The notes under the pieces: generated by a model
Seen by the model: only the letters and a program-made list of their open reading frames with translations
Told to the model about the DNA's origin: nothing
The model's database searches: none
In this document: positions 51,257-60,121 of the stretch, one piece after another
Layout: every line of letters begins with the position of its first letter
How positions within the stretch are numbered: the first letter of the stretch is position 1
Source of the DNA: UBA7672 sp040398425
GTDB lineage: Bacteria > Pseudomonadota > Alphaproteobacteria > Caulobacterales > Hyphomonadaceae
NCBI GenBank assembly: GCA_040398425.1
Contig: JBBATZ010000014.1
Span: 6,753 to 70,752 of the forward strand
Reading direction: 5' to 3'
DNA length: 64,000 nt
Program-made: the position numbers and the translations under genes

Positions 51257-52219
51257 TCAGTTCGCGCCGCAGGGGGCAGACTGGGTCTCGCGGATCGCCT
51301 CCGCGGCGGGGTCGGCGGCCTCGACAATGTGCGCCTTGAAGGTGCGCGCATCGGTGGAGGCGAACAGGTCTTCGAGTGCGTTCGAGGACGCCTCGTTCAT
51401 GAACACGTCGATGTGGCGCCCCTTGATGGCGCCGCCGCGGTCGCCGGCGAACAGGTAGCCGTCATGTACGAAGTCGCGTCCGTTGAAGGTGAAGGCGCGG
51501 CCGCGGAGTTCGGGCACGAACACCACGCTTTCGAGCGGGATGATGGTCGGGTCGACGGCGATGGTGCGGAACGGGACGAGCGGATGGTTGCGTACGCCAC
51601 AGCCGAGCGGGTGGTTCACCTTCATGAAGCGTGCGCGGCGCGTGGCGTTCTTGACGCCGTCGGTGAGGCTGCCGAGCCACTGGTCGCAATCGGCCTGATC
51701 CGGTCCGTTCGCGTCAACGAAGACATAGGCCGTGCTGGTGCTTCCCGTGCGCACGGATACCGAGCCCTGCAGCGCCGCCTCGCACCAGTCGCGATGCGCC
51801 AGCGGCGCTGAAATCGGTGATCCGTCGCGGCCGACCAGCGGGAAAGCGGCTGAGACGGCGGCGGCGGCAGGTGTGATTTCCGGCGTGTGATAGTGCGTCG
51901 CCCACAGGCGGAGGTTGGGGCCTGTTGCGCCTTTGCCGGGCGCCTCCAGCGAAAAGGTGAGGGCGCGTTCGTTGGGGGACAGCGTTGGCTGGATCGTCGG
52001 ACCGTTCGACAGGCCGGGCGCTGATGCGGTGGCGCAGGCCGCGAGAGAGAACACGACGGCGAGGCTGAAGCGGCGCAAGTGACGCGGGCTGACGGTGCTC
52101 GGATCGGGGATCGGTTCGGCGATCAGCTCCGCTTGCGGCGTGGCAACAGGCGCAGGCGTCGGGCGCCCGCTGGCGACGGGGTCCCGCTTGAGGCCGAGTA
52201 TGTCGGACAGGTCCTGCAT
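51257..52219 (-). CDS. 3D (DPBB) domain exported protein, paralogue 1
   Basis: A 320-residue protein. The C-terminal double-psi beta-barrel has the three-Asp motifs of the 3D/MltA family (TIAVDPTIIPLESVVF, HDGYLFAGDRGGAIKGRHIDVF). It likely acts on, or binds, peptidoglycan. A lipoprotein signal (RRFSLAVVFSLAACA, Cys at about 62) lies behind a 47-residue Pro-rich extension. A TTG at 52078 would begin the signal directly, so the real start is uncertain. The downstream gene is a clear paralogue, 46 bases away. Substrate and exact enzymology unknown. Confidence 0.78.
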   Translation of the reverse strand: MQDLSDILGLKRDPVASGRPTPAPVATPQAELIAEPIPDPSTVSPRHLRRFSLAVVFSLAACATASAPGLSNGPTIQPTLSPNERALTFSLEAPGKGATGPNLRLWATHYHTPEITPAAAAVSAAFPLVGRDGSPISAPLAHRDWCEAALQGSVSVRTGSTSTAYVFVDANGPDQADCDQWLGSLTDGVKNATRRARFMKVNHPLGCGVRNHPLVPFRTIAVDPTIIPLESVVFVPELRGRAFTFNGRDFVHDGYLFAGDRGGAIKGRHIDVFMNEASSNALEDLFASTDARTFKAHIVEAADPAAEAIRETQSAPCGAN

Positions 52220-52265
52220 GATGACAGCGAAAGCGCCAGAGCCGTTACGATAGTGTTAGCGGCAG

Positions 52266-53159
52266 CTAGATCGTGCTGGCCGGCTTCTTCCGTTTGCGGC
52301 CCGGACGATCTGAATCCTTGCAGATTTCTTCGGCGGCGTCGTGCAGGGCGAGAACGGCCGGATTCGTCTTGTCGACGACATAGGCCTCGAACGTCCTGCT
52401 TGATTTCGAGAAGACCAGATCGGGGAAGGGATCGACGTCGGCGTCATCCACGAACATGTCGATGTGGTTGCCCTCGATGGCGCCGCCGGTGTCGCTGGCG
52501 ATCAGATAGCCATCGTGCGTGAAGAGCTCCCCATCGCTCCAGAATGTCTTCCCGCGCAGTTTCGGCACGTAGTAGACGGTGCCCATCTTCACGCGATCAC
52601 GGTCGACTGCGATTGTGCGGAACGCCATCAGCGGAATGTTGCGGACGTCGCATGCCTTGGGATGATGGAAGGGCTGGAAGCGCGCGCGGCGCGTCGCCGA
52701 TTTGATACCGCCGGAGAGGTCGCCGAAATAGCGGTCACATGCGACCTGTTCGGGACCGCCGCTGTCGACATACATATAGGCAGTCGGCGCATCCTTGCCG
52801 TTGTCCACCCAGATCGAGCCCTGCATCGCGGCGTCGCACCAGTCCTTGATGGCGAGCGGCGGGGAGACGGCGTTGCCGTTCCGGTCAATCAGTGGCTTGG
52901 CCGCGACGCTCGTCCAGGAGGGGCGTACAGTCGGCATGTGATAGTAGGTGGCCCAGAGTTTGGTCTTCTTCTTTGCCGTGAGCGCAGCATCGCCAGGCTC
53001 GTCCAGCATGAAATTGAGTGCGGCCTGCGTTGGGTGCATCGGCGCACGGCCGAGCGTGATGTCCACCTCAGTCGCGGCAAACGCCGAACGGAGAGGCGGT
53101 CCCAGAAAGATCGCTGCAGCAGCGAAGACCAGGACAACGGTAAGAAGCAGTGTTTTCAT
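52266..53159 (-). CDS. 3D (DPBB) domain exported protein, paralogue 2
   Basis: A 297-residue protein with an N-terminal signal (LLLTVVLVFAAAAIFLGPP) and the same plan as the neighbouring paralogue: KLWATYYHMPTVRP, IKDWCDAAMQGSIWV, PEQVACDRYFGDLSGGIKSA, and a 3D barrel (TIAVDRDRVKMGTVYYV, LIASDTGGAIEGNHIDMF) carrying the three Asp. The C-terminus is Lys/Arg-rich (PGRKRKK). It is probably periplasmic or membrane anchored, acting on the cell wall. The two genes form a tandem duplication on the same strand. Confidence 0.8.
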   Translation of the reverse strand: MKTLLLTVVLVFAAAAIFLGPPLRSAFAATEVDITLGRAPMHPTQAALNFMLDEPGDAALTAKKKTKLWATYYHMPTVRPSWTSVAAKPLIDRNGNAVSPPLAIKDWCDAAMQGSIWVDNGKDAPTAYMYVDSGGPEQVACDRYFGDLSGGIKSATRRARFQPFHHPKACDVRNIPLMAFRTIAVDRDRVKMGTVYYVPKLRGKTFWSDGELFTHDGYLIASDTGGAIEGNHIDMFVDDADVDPFPDLVFSKSSRTFEAYVVDKTNPAVLALHDAAEEICKDSDRPGRKRKKPASTI

Positions 53160-53368
53160 TACGATCCCGGCTGCCGCCCCGCGCCCTGCAGAAGCCTTCG
53201 AAACTGGGCGAGATCATGGCAGTTTCAACCACCGGGTGCAATCCGCCGCATGCGCCCCGCGGGAATGCGAGAAGTGTTAACGAATGGATCGCGTTGCGAT
53301 CCCGGTATGATGTGCGTACCGGTCCAATTCACGCGTTCTGCAATCGGATCGCTTTGTTTGCGCGCGGC

Positions 53369-54865
53369 TCAGGAGCCCATGGCCATCATGATCTGGGCGT
53401 AGCCCTTGATCATGCGGCCGAGATTTTCGACGGAGAGACGTTCGTCTGTGCCGTGGAACCCGTTGAGATCGGCATCGTCGTAGATCGCCGGAGCGAAGCG
53501 GTAGATCGCATCCTTGCTGATCGCCGAGGCATAGCGCGCATCTGTGGCGCCGATGACGAGGGCTGGCGCGACCGGAACCTGGCCGCCGCCGGTTGCGCGC
53601 GCGACAGCTTCGAGAACGCGATAGGCCTCGCTGTCCATTGACGAGACGGGCGACGGCTCGGAGCCGATGCCGTTTTCGTACTGCGCAATGGTCAGCCCTT
53701 CGATGTGTGAGGTGACGTCTTTTACGTGCCGCGTGACGGACGCGACGGTGTCGTTGGGATGGATGCGGAAGTTCACAACGGCGCTGGCCCGCTGGGGCAA
53801 CACGTTGTCCTTGATCGAGCCGGTCATCATCGTGGGCGCTGTTGTGGTGCGGACGATGGCGTTGGCCGAAGCATCGCCGCTGACCTGGTCCTTGATGACC
53901 GAGCCGAGCAGCCACTGGTTGGCGAAAGCGAGGCGCGTAACGAACGGAAGATCAGCCGCGACGGCTTCGATCATCTGGTTGAAGGGCTGTGCCGACAGAT
54001 CGGCCGGCATCTGGTTTCCTTCGAGCGCCACCAAGGCGCGGGCGATGCGGACGGCGCCGCTCTCGCGCGGCGGACGCGACGAGTGGCCGCCTTCCGTGGT
54101 CGCGGTGATCTGGAGCGAGATGTAGCCCTTCTCAGCTACACCGATGAGGGCGGCGGGCTTGTTCGTGAGCGGGTAGTTGTCGAGGACGGCATAGCCTTCA
54201 TCGAGCACCATGGCAGGCGTGACATTGCGCGATTTCAGCAGAGCGTAGATTTCGCGCGCGCCCGCGCCGGAGACTTCCTCATCGTGGCCGAAGGCGAAGA
54301 TGATGGTGCGCTTGGGTGTCCAGTTTGATTTTGCGAGCGCTTCGCCGGCTTCAAGGATCGCGATCAGCGAGCCCTTGTCGTCCATCGCGCCGCGACCCCA
54401 GATATAGCCATCAGCAACAACGCCGCCGAAGGGGCCGTGAGTCCAGTCGACATCGGTGCCCGGGTTAACGGGCACGACGTCCTGGTGCGCCATCAGGATC
54501 ACCGGCGGCATGGACGCATCGGTCCCGGTCCACGTCATCAGCATGGCGTGCGTGAGGATTTTCTCCACCGTCATTCTTGCGAAGACAGTCGGGTAGCGCG
54601 CCTTCAGCGCGGCTTCGAGATCGATCCAGGGCTGATCGGCGCCGGGCTTGGGATCCCCGGACGCATAGGTGACGGTCTGGATGCGGATCGCCGCGCCGAG
54701 CATCTCGGCTGCAGCCGCGACATCGACCGCTGGTGGAGTGGGGAGAGCGATCTCGGCTTGCGTGTCAGTCTTTGGGCCGAACTGCGATGTGCGCCACAGC
54801 AGGACGCCGACAAGGACGGCGATCACCAGCGCGGTCCCGCCGAGGATTTTCAAAGCCAGCTTCAT
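53369..54865 (-). CDS. M20 family metallopeptidase, membrane-anchored
   Basis: A 498-residue M20 peptidase resembling carboxypeptidase PM20D1/Cps1 types. An N-terminal TM or signal anchor (GGTALVIAVLVGVLLW) places it in the periplasm. Metal-binding motifs are LMAHQDVVPV, GRGAMDDKGS, and GHDEEVSG with catalytic Glu; GGHSSRPP lies in the lid domain. These enzymes hydrolyse or synthesise N-acyl amino acids or release C-terminal residues; substrate unknown. It follows leuC on the same strand with about 84 bases between. Confidence 0.9.
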   Translation of the reverse strand: MKLALKILGGTALVIAVLVGVLLWRTSQFGPKTDTQAEIALPTPPAVDVAAAAEMLGAAIRIQTVTYASGDPKPGADQPWIDLEAALKARYPTVFARMTVEKILTHAMLMTWTGTDASMPPVILMAHQDVVPVNPGTDVDWTHGPFGGVVADGYIWGRGAMDDKGSLIAILEAGEALAKSNWTPKRTIIFAFGHDEEVSGAGAREIYALLKSRNVTPAMVLDEGYAVLDNYPLTNKPAALIGVAEKGYISLQITATTEGGHSSRPPRESGAVRIARALVALEGNQMPADLSAQPFNQMIEAVAADLPFVTRLAFANQWLLGSVIKDQVSGDASANAIVRTTTAPTMMTGSIKDNVLPQRASAVVNFRIHPNDTVASVTRHVKDVTSHIEGLTIAQYENGIGSEPSPVSSMDSEAYRVLEAVARATGGGQVPVAPALVIGATDARYASAISKDAIYRFAPAIYDDADLNGFHGTDERLSVENLGRMIKGYAQIMMAMGS

Positions 54866-54949
54866 GTTCGCGTACCGCCCGTTACTCCACCCGAGTTCGA
54901 CTTAGAGCAGCGCGAGACGGCGGCGGTCAACTCGAGCGTTGGCGTGCGA

Positions 54950-56356
54950 CTAAGTGCCTGTAATCACGCCTGCGATCGCGGCCTTCGCGGCGAGCACCGG
55001 GCTCATCAGGTGCGTGCGGCCGCCGCGACCTTGCCGGCCCTCGAAATTGCGGTTCGAGGTCGAGGCGCAACGCTCGCCGGGGGATAGAATGTCAGGGTTC
55101 ATGCCGAGGCACATGGAGCAGCCGGGCTCGCGCCATTCGAAACCGGCATCGAGAAAGATCTGGTCGAGACCTTCTTCCTCGGCCTGAGCGCGGATGAGCC
55201 CGGAGCCGGGCACGACCATGGCGCGTACACCGGCGGCGACTTTCCCGCCCTTCGCGATGTCGGCAGCGGCGCGCAGATCTTCGATGCGCGAATTGGTGCA
55301 CGAACCTATGAAGACGCGGTCGATCTTGAGGCCTTCGAGTTTCTGTCCCGGCTCGAGGCCCATATAGGCAAGCGCGCGTTCGGCGGCGTTGCGCTTCACG
55401 CGGTCGGCGATCTGCGATGGCACGGGAGCCGAGGCGGTAATCGGCGCGGCCTGTTCCGGGCTGGTGCCCCATGTGATGGTCGGGGCGACGTCCTCGGCGG
55501 CGATGTTGATGACGTCGTCCCAGTGCGCGCCCTCATCCGAGAACAACGTCTTCCAGTGTTGGACAGCGGTCTCCCACTGTCCACCTTTCGGTACAGCCGG
55601 GCGGCCCATCATATAGGCGAACGTCTTCTCGTCGGGCGCAACAAGCCCGGCGCGCGCGCCGCCTTCGATCGACAGGTTGCACAGCGTCATGCGGCCTTCC
55701 ATCGACATCGACCGCATGGCCGAGCCGGAGTACTCGATCACGCTGCCTGCACCGCCATTGGTGCCGATGATGGCGATGAGGTGCAGCGCCAGATCCTTGG
55801 CGCCGACGCCGGGGCGGAACTCGCCTTCGACGCGGACAGCCATGTTCTTCATCTTGCGCGTGCGCAGGGTTTGCGTGGCCAGCACGTGTTCGACTTCGCT
55901 GGTGCCGATGCCGTGGGCGAGGGCGCCGAACGCGCCATGCGTCGAGGTATGGCTGTCGCCGCAGACAATGGTGAGGCCCGGTTGCGTGCGGCCCTGTTCG
56001 GGGCCTACGACGTGGACGATGCCATTGCGAATGTCGCCCATCGGGAAGAACTGGATGCCATGCTCGGCCACGTTGCGGGCGAGCGTCTCCAGCTGTTCGC
56101 GGGCTTCCGCGTCCTTGACGCCGGCCATGCCCAGCGCCTGGCCCTCGGTCGGGGTGTTGTGGTCGGCGACGGCGAGGGTGAGGTCGGGGCGGCGCACTTT
56201 TCGGCCATTGACCTTCAGGCCGGCAAAAGCCTGGGGCGTTGTGACCTCATGGATGAGGTGAAGGTCGATATAGAGGAAGCTCTCGCCCGACGCGGGGTCG
56301 GTCGAGACGATGTGAGAGTCCCAGATCTTGTCGTACAGGGTGCGGGCGGTTTGCAT
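54950..56356 (-). CDS. leuC: 3-isopropylmalate dehydratase large subunit
   Basis: A 468-residue aconitase-family subunit carrying the [4Fe-4S] cluster, which isomerises 2-isopropylmalate with LeuD. Cluster cysteines are in GSCTNSR and CSMCLGMNPD. Substrate motifs are VCGDSHTSTHGAFGALAHGIG and RVEGEFRPGVGAKDLALHL. ATG 56356 gives the usual start (MQTARTLYDKIWDSHIV). leuD lies 10.8 kb away and leuB 14.5 kb away, all minus-strand. Confidence 0.97.
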   Translation of the reverse strand: MQTARTLYDKIWDSHIVSTDPASGESFLYIDLHLIHEVTTPQAFAGLKVNGRKVRRPDLTLAVADHNTPTEGQALGMAGVKDAEAREQLETLARNVAEHGIQFFPMGDIRNGIVHVVGPEQGRTQPGLTIVCGDSHTSTHGAFGALAHGIGTSEVEHVLATQTLRTRKMKNMAVRVEGEFRPGVGAKDLALHLIAIIGTNGGAGSVIEYSGSAMRSMSMEGRMTLCNLSIEGGARAGLVAPDEKTFAYMMGRPAVPKGGQWETAVQHWKTLFSDEGAHWDDVINIAAEDVAPTITWGTSPEQAAPITASAPVPSQIADRVKRNAAERALAYMGLEPGQKLEGLKIDRVFIGSCTNSRIEDLRAAADIAKGGKVAAGVRAMVVPGSGLIRAQAEEEGLDQIFLDAGFEWREPGCSMCLGMNPDILSPGERCASTSNRNFEGRQGRGGRTHLMSPVLAAKAAIAGVITGT

Positions 56357-56499
56357 GGTCTGGCTTCTAGCGCGCCCCGCCTTGCCCAGACAACAGGGTG
56401 AACAGCGCTCGCGCGCCAGGATGACGACCTGTGAGGTAATTGCCGGGCGCCTCAAGCCATTGGAGTAACGCTCCAGACCTCAACCCGGGAGCGCCTCGC

Positions 56500-56886
56500 A
56501 TGGCCACAGACACCTTTTCACCAATAGATACCGTCCTCGCCTTCCTGCGCGCGATGATGGCCAAGGACTACGATGCCGGCCTCGCCATGGTGTCAGACAC
56601 CTGCGAATACACCAACATACCCATGTCCACGGTTGAGGGGCCGGCAGGCGTTCGCGCCGTGCTGGAGCCCTTCTTCGGGCCCACCCTGAAGAATGAGTTT
56701 CTGGTGCGCCACGAAGCCGTGGTCGGCCCTGTCGTCTTCCTCGAAAGGCTTGATCGTCACCTATTGCCGAAGGGCTGGGTCGAACTGCCGGTCACGGGCG
56801 TGTTCGAGGTTCACGACGGCAAGATTACGCTATGGCGTGATTACTTCGACCTTGCGACGATCATGAAGGAATGGCCGACGGCCTGA
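56500..56886 (+). CDS. Limonene-1,2-epoxide hydrolase-like protein
   Basis: A 128-residue LEH/NTF2-fold enzyme. The LEH catalytic set is visible: Tyr37 and Asn39 (CEYTNIPM), Arg83 and Asp85 (ERLDRHLLP), and Asp114 (LWRDYFD). LEH opens epoxides with water in a single push-pull step. Its substrate here is unknown. The ATG at 56500 has a cggga site upstream. It is divergent from leuC. Confidence 0.85.
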   Translation: MATDTFSPIDTVLAFLRAMMAKDYDAGLAMVSDTCEYTNIPMSTVEGPAGVRAVLEPFFGPTLKNEFLVRHEAVVGPVVFLERLDRHLLPKGWVELPVTGVFEVHDGKITLWRDYFDLATIMKEWPTA

Positions 56887-56974
56887 CCCCCGACCGGATA
56901 CAGAAACGCCCCAAGCTTGAGGGCCCGGAGCGTTTCTGGTTCCCGGGTGAACCGGTTCAGGTCAGTCGAGACGG

Positions 56975-57124
56975 ATGTCGGCCGGGAAGCTTTCCGATGT
57001 CGCGCAGGCGAGGGTGCTGGCCGCGTTGGCGGCCGCCAGCCAGCGCACGCTACCGGATCGGGACAAGTCGCCGGGCCTGGAGTCGCTGCAAGTTCGCTAT
57101 GTGAGCAATCTTGCAGTTGCCTGA
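56975..57124 (+). CDS. Possible 49-residue small ORF
   Basis: A short frame beginning MSAGKLSDVAQARVLAALAA and ending VSNLAVA. Its composition is more coding-like than other frames in this 285-base gap, but the ribosome binding site is weak and no family is recognised. It may equally be a remnant of a longer protein, or noncoding. Confidence 0.22.
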   Translation: MSAGKLSDVAQARVLAALAAASQRTLPDRDKSPGLESLQVRYVSNLAVA

Positions 57125-57171
57125 TTTACGGTAAGCTTACGCTCGTTTTCAACGAAGCCACAGCGCGGCGG

Positions 57172-58107
57172 TCAACCAAGCTTGTTCAGGCGCGCCAGCG
57201 TTTCCGCGAATTCGGCCATGGTTTCATCGAGGATCTGGCGGACAGGCTTTACCCCGGTGATGCGTCCGGCGACCTGTCCCGTGAGGGCGATTCCCGCCTC
57301 GAGGTCGCCGCCAAAATAGACGTCCTGGGTCCGGGCGAACTCCCCGAAGATGTTGGGCGAGCCATCGGCCTCCAGCCGGGTTGTCCGCTCGGTCCGCAGC
57401 GCGCGGAGGGCAGGGCCTGGCCCCTTGCGATTGAGAAAAACCGTGTCGGTCGCCTCGGCGTTGACGATCGCGTCCTTCCAGTTCTGGTGCACGGGGCTCT
57501 CGGCAGAAGACAGAATCCGCGTCCCCATCAGCACCCCCTCCGCCCCCAACGCAAACGCCGCCGCCATCGACCGACCGTCCATGATGCCGCCGGCAGCGAC
57601 CACGGGCACATTCACGCGCTCGCACACAAGCGGGATGAGCACCATGGATGCGACATCCTTAGGGTTCTTGAAGCCTCCACCTTCACCACCCTCCACAATC
57701 AGCCCATCCACTCCAGCTTCGACGGCCCGCAAGGCGCCAGCAAGATTGGGCACGACGTGAAAGACGGTCAGGCCCGCTGTCTTCAGAGTGGTGGTGAACT
57801 TCATGGGGTCGCCGGCGGAGGTGGTGACGCACCTGACGCCCTGGTCAATCACCCACTGGACGATGCCTGGATCGCGGACGAAGGCCTGGGCGATGTTGAC
57901 GCCGAAGGGCTTGTCGGTGAGTTCGCGCATCTTGACGATCTCGGCCTTCACCGCGTCGAGTTCGCCCGAAGACGTCTCAATGATGCCGAGGCCGCCTGCA
58001 TTGGAGAAGGCTGACGACAGTTGCGCCCGCGCGATCCAGCCCATGGCCGCCTGGATGATCGGCTTCTCGATGCCAAGCAGGTCGGTAACGCGCGTGCGGA
58101 TGGCCAT
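57172..58107 (-). CDS. Nitronate monooxygenase-family FMN enzyme
   Basis: A 311-residue TIM-barrel flavoprotein of the NMO/2-nitropropane dioxygenase and FabK-like group. Signatures are PIIQAAMGWIARAQLSSAFSN, the FMN-binding GVDGLIVEGGEGGG and VPVVAAGGIMDGRSMAAAFA. It oxidises nitronates such as propionate-3-nitronate, or is an enoyl-ACP reductase-like oxidoreductase; the distinction is not certain from sequence. Convergent with the small ORF region; DgkA follows upstream. Confidence 0.87.
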   Translation of the reverse strand: MAIRTRVTDLLGIEKPIIQAAMGWIARAQLSSAFSNAGGLGIIETSSGELDAVKAEIVKMRELTDKPFGVNIAQAFVRDPGIVQWVIDQGVRCVTTSAGDPMKFTTTLKTAGLTVFHVVPNLAGALRAVEAGVDGLIVEGGEGGGFKNPKDVASMVLIPLVCERVNVPVVAAGGIMDGRSMAAAFALGAEGVLMGTRILSSAESPVHQNWKDAIVNAEATDTVFLNRKGPGPALRALRTERTTRLEADGSPNIFGEFARTQDVYFGGDLEAGIALTGQVAGRITGVKPVRQILDETMAEFAETLARLNKLG

Positions 58108-58149
58108 GACATCTCCTCTTTGGCGGGAGATTTGCGCGCTAACGCTGCG

Positions 58150-58548
58150 TCAATGCAAGGCCTGGGTCAACGCGAGCGCCATATAGGGCCAGAAGACCAT
58201 GATGCCGATTATAGCGGCGGCGAGCGAAACGGTGAGCACGGCGCCGGCCGCCACGTCTTTCGCCGCCCTGACCGAGGCATGGAGTTCCGGCTGCACCAGG
58301 TCGCACAGGTGCTCGAACGAGGTGTTGATCAACTCGGCGGCCAGCACGATGGCGATGGCGACCACGAGCCAGCGCCAGTCATCGGCAGAAATCTGCCAGA
58401 GCAGGCCAAGCCCGATTGCCGACATCGCTGCAACCAGATGAATGCGGAAATTGTGCTGCGTGACGAGTGCCAAGCGCAGGCCCTCAAGGGCATAGCGAAA
58501 GCTCATGATGCGGCTGCGGAGGCTGAACTGGCCGCCCGGCTTCGACAT
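58150..58548 (-). CDS. Diacylglycerol/undecaprenol kinase (DgkA type)
   Basis: A 132-residue trimeric membrane kinase with three TM helices. The conserved active-site segments are present (LVTQHNFRIHLVAAM; AAELINTSFEHLCDLV; VRAAKDVAAGAVL). It phosphorylates diacylglycerol or undecaprenol with ATP. Start ATG 58548 has a gggg site; GTG 58554 is an alternative. It is upstream of the NMO-like gene on the same strand, 42 bases apart. Confidence 0.93.
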   Translation of the reverse strand: MSKPGGQFSLRSRIMSFRYALEGLRLALVTQHNFRIHLVAAMSAIGLGLLWQISADDWRWLVVAIAIVLAAELINTSFEHLCDLVQPELHASVRAAKDVAAGAVLTVSLAAAIIGIMVFWPYMALALTQALH

Positions 58549-58744
58549 GGACACACCCCATCATCTGGCTCGCGAGAGACGCGAGAGGCTACAGCATAGC
58601 GTGGTTCGCTGGCCGGGTTATCCGCCGAATCTGCACCCCTGTCTTTTTTGTGAACCTCTTCCCGATCAGAGCGTTAGCGGAAAAGCCAGGCCGATTTCCG
58701 TTCTTTCGATCCAACACCTTTCGGACCGGGGCGATACTGTGGGG

Positions 58745-59225
58745 ATGAGCAACACAAGCAGCCTTGTGTTTCCCTACCTCGCTGTTGGGCCGGCCCAGAA
58801 GCACACCACCTTCAATGAAACACTCCGCCGGCTGGATGCCGTGGTGCAGTTGGCCGTCGTGTCGGCAAGCACGACTGCCGAGCCTGGCTCGCCCACCGAT
58901 GGTGCGGTTTATATCGTGCCATCAGGCAAGTCGGGCGCTAGCTGGTCGAGCTTCACCGACTGGTCCTTGGGCTACTACCGAGACGGAGCGTGGGAGCAGG
59001 TCAACCCACGCGAGGGCTGGATCGCCTATGTGAAGGATGCCGATTTGCTGTTGCACTAGACGGGATCGACATGGGAGCTGTTCGCGCCGGGAAAACTTCT
59101 GACGCTGTCGGCCACGGACAAGCTGATCGGGCGATCAGCCAATCGTGCTGAGCGGCCAGCTCTCCAACAGCGGCGAGACGACCACGCTGGAATCGTACGT
59201 GGTCGAGGTTCAGCGGCGCGCCTGA
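58745..59225 (+). pseudogene. Decayed DUF2793 phage/GTA-like gene
   Basis: The first part reads well as a DUF2793-like protein (VGPAQKHTTFNETLRRLDAV; REGWIAYVKDADLLLH), then hits TAG at 59057. Coding continues in the same frame after it (TGSTWELFAPGKLLTLSATDKLIGRS), so the stop probably replaced a Tyr codon. From about 59130 the sequence shifts +1 into a frame ending IVLSGQLSNSGETTTLESYV-VEVQRRA. DUF2793 proteins are associated with phage tails and gene transfer agents. This is a dead relic with no neighbouring phage gene. Confidence 0.65.
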
Positions 59226-59235
59226 GGCGAGGCGT

Positions 59236-60003
59236 TCACCAGACGCCGCGCTTGATCCCGGCGGCGAGGTACTGGCCGAGCGTCGGCGCGTAATACTGGT
59301 GCGAGGGCAGGGTGCTGGGCGGAAGGGGCTTTGCCTCGCCGGCGAGCACCCGGGCCATCGTGTCGGTCACGACCTCCTGCGATTTGGCCGCCATCAGCGT
59401 CATGTAGGTCTGCAGGTTATCATTAGCGGCGACCGCAATGCGGTTGGTGGCCAGGATCGCGCCGGTATCGACGCCAAGATCGACCAGATGCAGCGTGACG
59501 CCGAAATGCTTGGGCTCGCCATTGGCCAGCGCAAAATAGCCGCCATTGATGCCACGATAGGCGGGGTTCACCCCGGAATGGTAATTCACCACCGGGCATC
59601 CGCACGCTTCCAGCAGAGGCGCGCGCAGCAGGCCGGTGGAAGCGACGAAGACGGCGCGGGGTTTCAGCGCGCGGATCGCTGCAATCGCTTCATCGGAGTT
59701 GAGACTGGCGACCTCGATGCGCGATGCGCCTGTCACCGGCGTCGCGTCGCATTGGGCGCGAAGTTCCGCGAGGCGGCGGCGCGACAGGGGCTTTGTGATT
59801 TTCGCGGCGAGTTGCGCGGCCTTCATCGAATACACGGCTGCGGCCCCGAGCTTCTTTTTCCGGCGCGCCCAGAAGACGGAGGCGGGTTCACCCTGTTCGA
59901 TGATGACGGGGAAGTCGCCGAAGCGGCGACGCAGCGCGTTGACCATCGTCCATGCGTGTGGCGCATCGCCGACGAGCGCGATCAGACCGGAGGGGTTGGA
60001 CAT
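59236..60003 (-). CDS. Formyltransferase family protein
   Basis: A 255-residue protein of the formyl transferase N-terminal fold. It has the Asn/His/Asp pattern region PVVNYHSGVNPAYRGINGGYFAL and VTLHLVDLGVDTGAIL, as in GART/methionyl-tRNA and sugar formyltransferases. The substrate is not identified. The ATG at 60003 starts the fold; the longer upstream frame is not supported. It ends 10 bases beyond the DUF2793 relic (convergent). Confidence 0.83.
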   Translation of the reverse strand: MSNPSGLIALVGDAPHAWTMVNALRRRFGDFPVIIEQGEPASVFWARRKKKLGAAAVYSMKAAQLAAKITKPLSRRRLAELRAQCDATPVTGASRIEVASLNSDEAIAAIRALKPRAVFVASTGLLRAPLLEACGCPVVNYHSGVNPAYRGINGGYFALANGEPKHFGVTLHLVDLGVDTGAILATNRIAVAANDNLQTYMTLMAAKSQEVVTDTMARVLAGEAKPLPPSTLPSHQYYAPTLGQYLAAGIKRGVW

Positions 60004-60121
60004 GGGCGAAGTCCGGACTTTGGAGACCGGAGCGTAGCTAAAGGTGGTTAGGATCGCGGCAAGCCGATCGATGAAATTTGCATGGTCAGCGCCTGTCGCC
60101 CTCTTCAATTCGGCGAACCGA

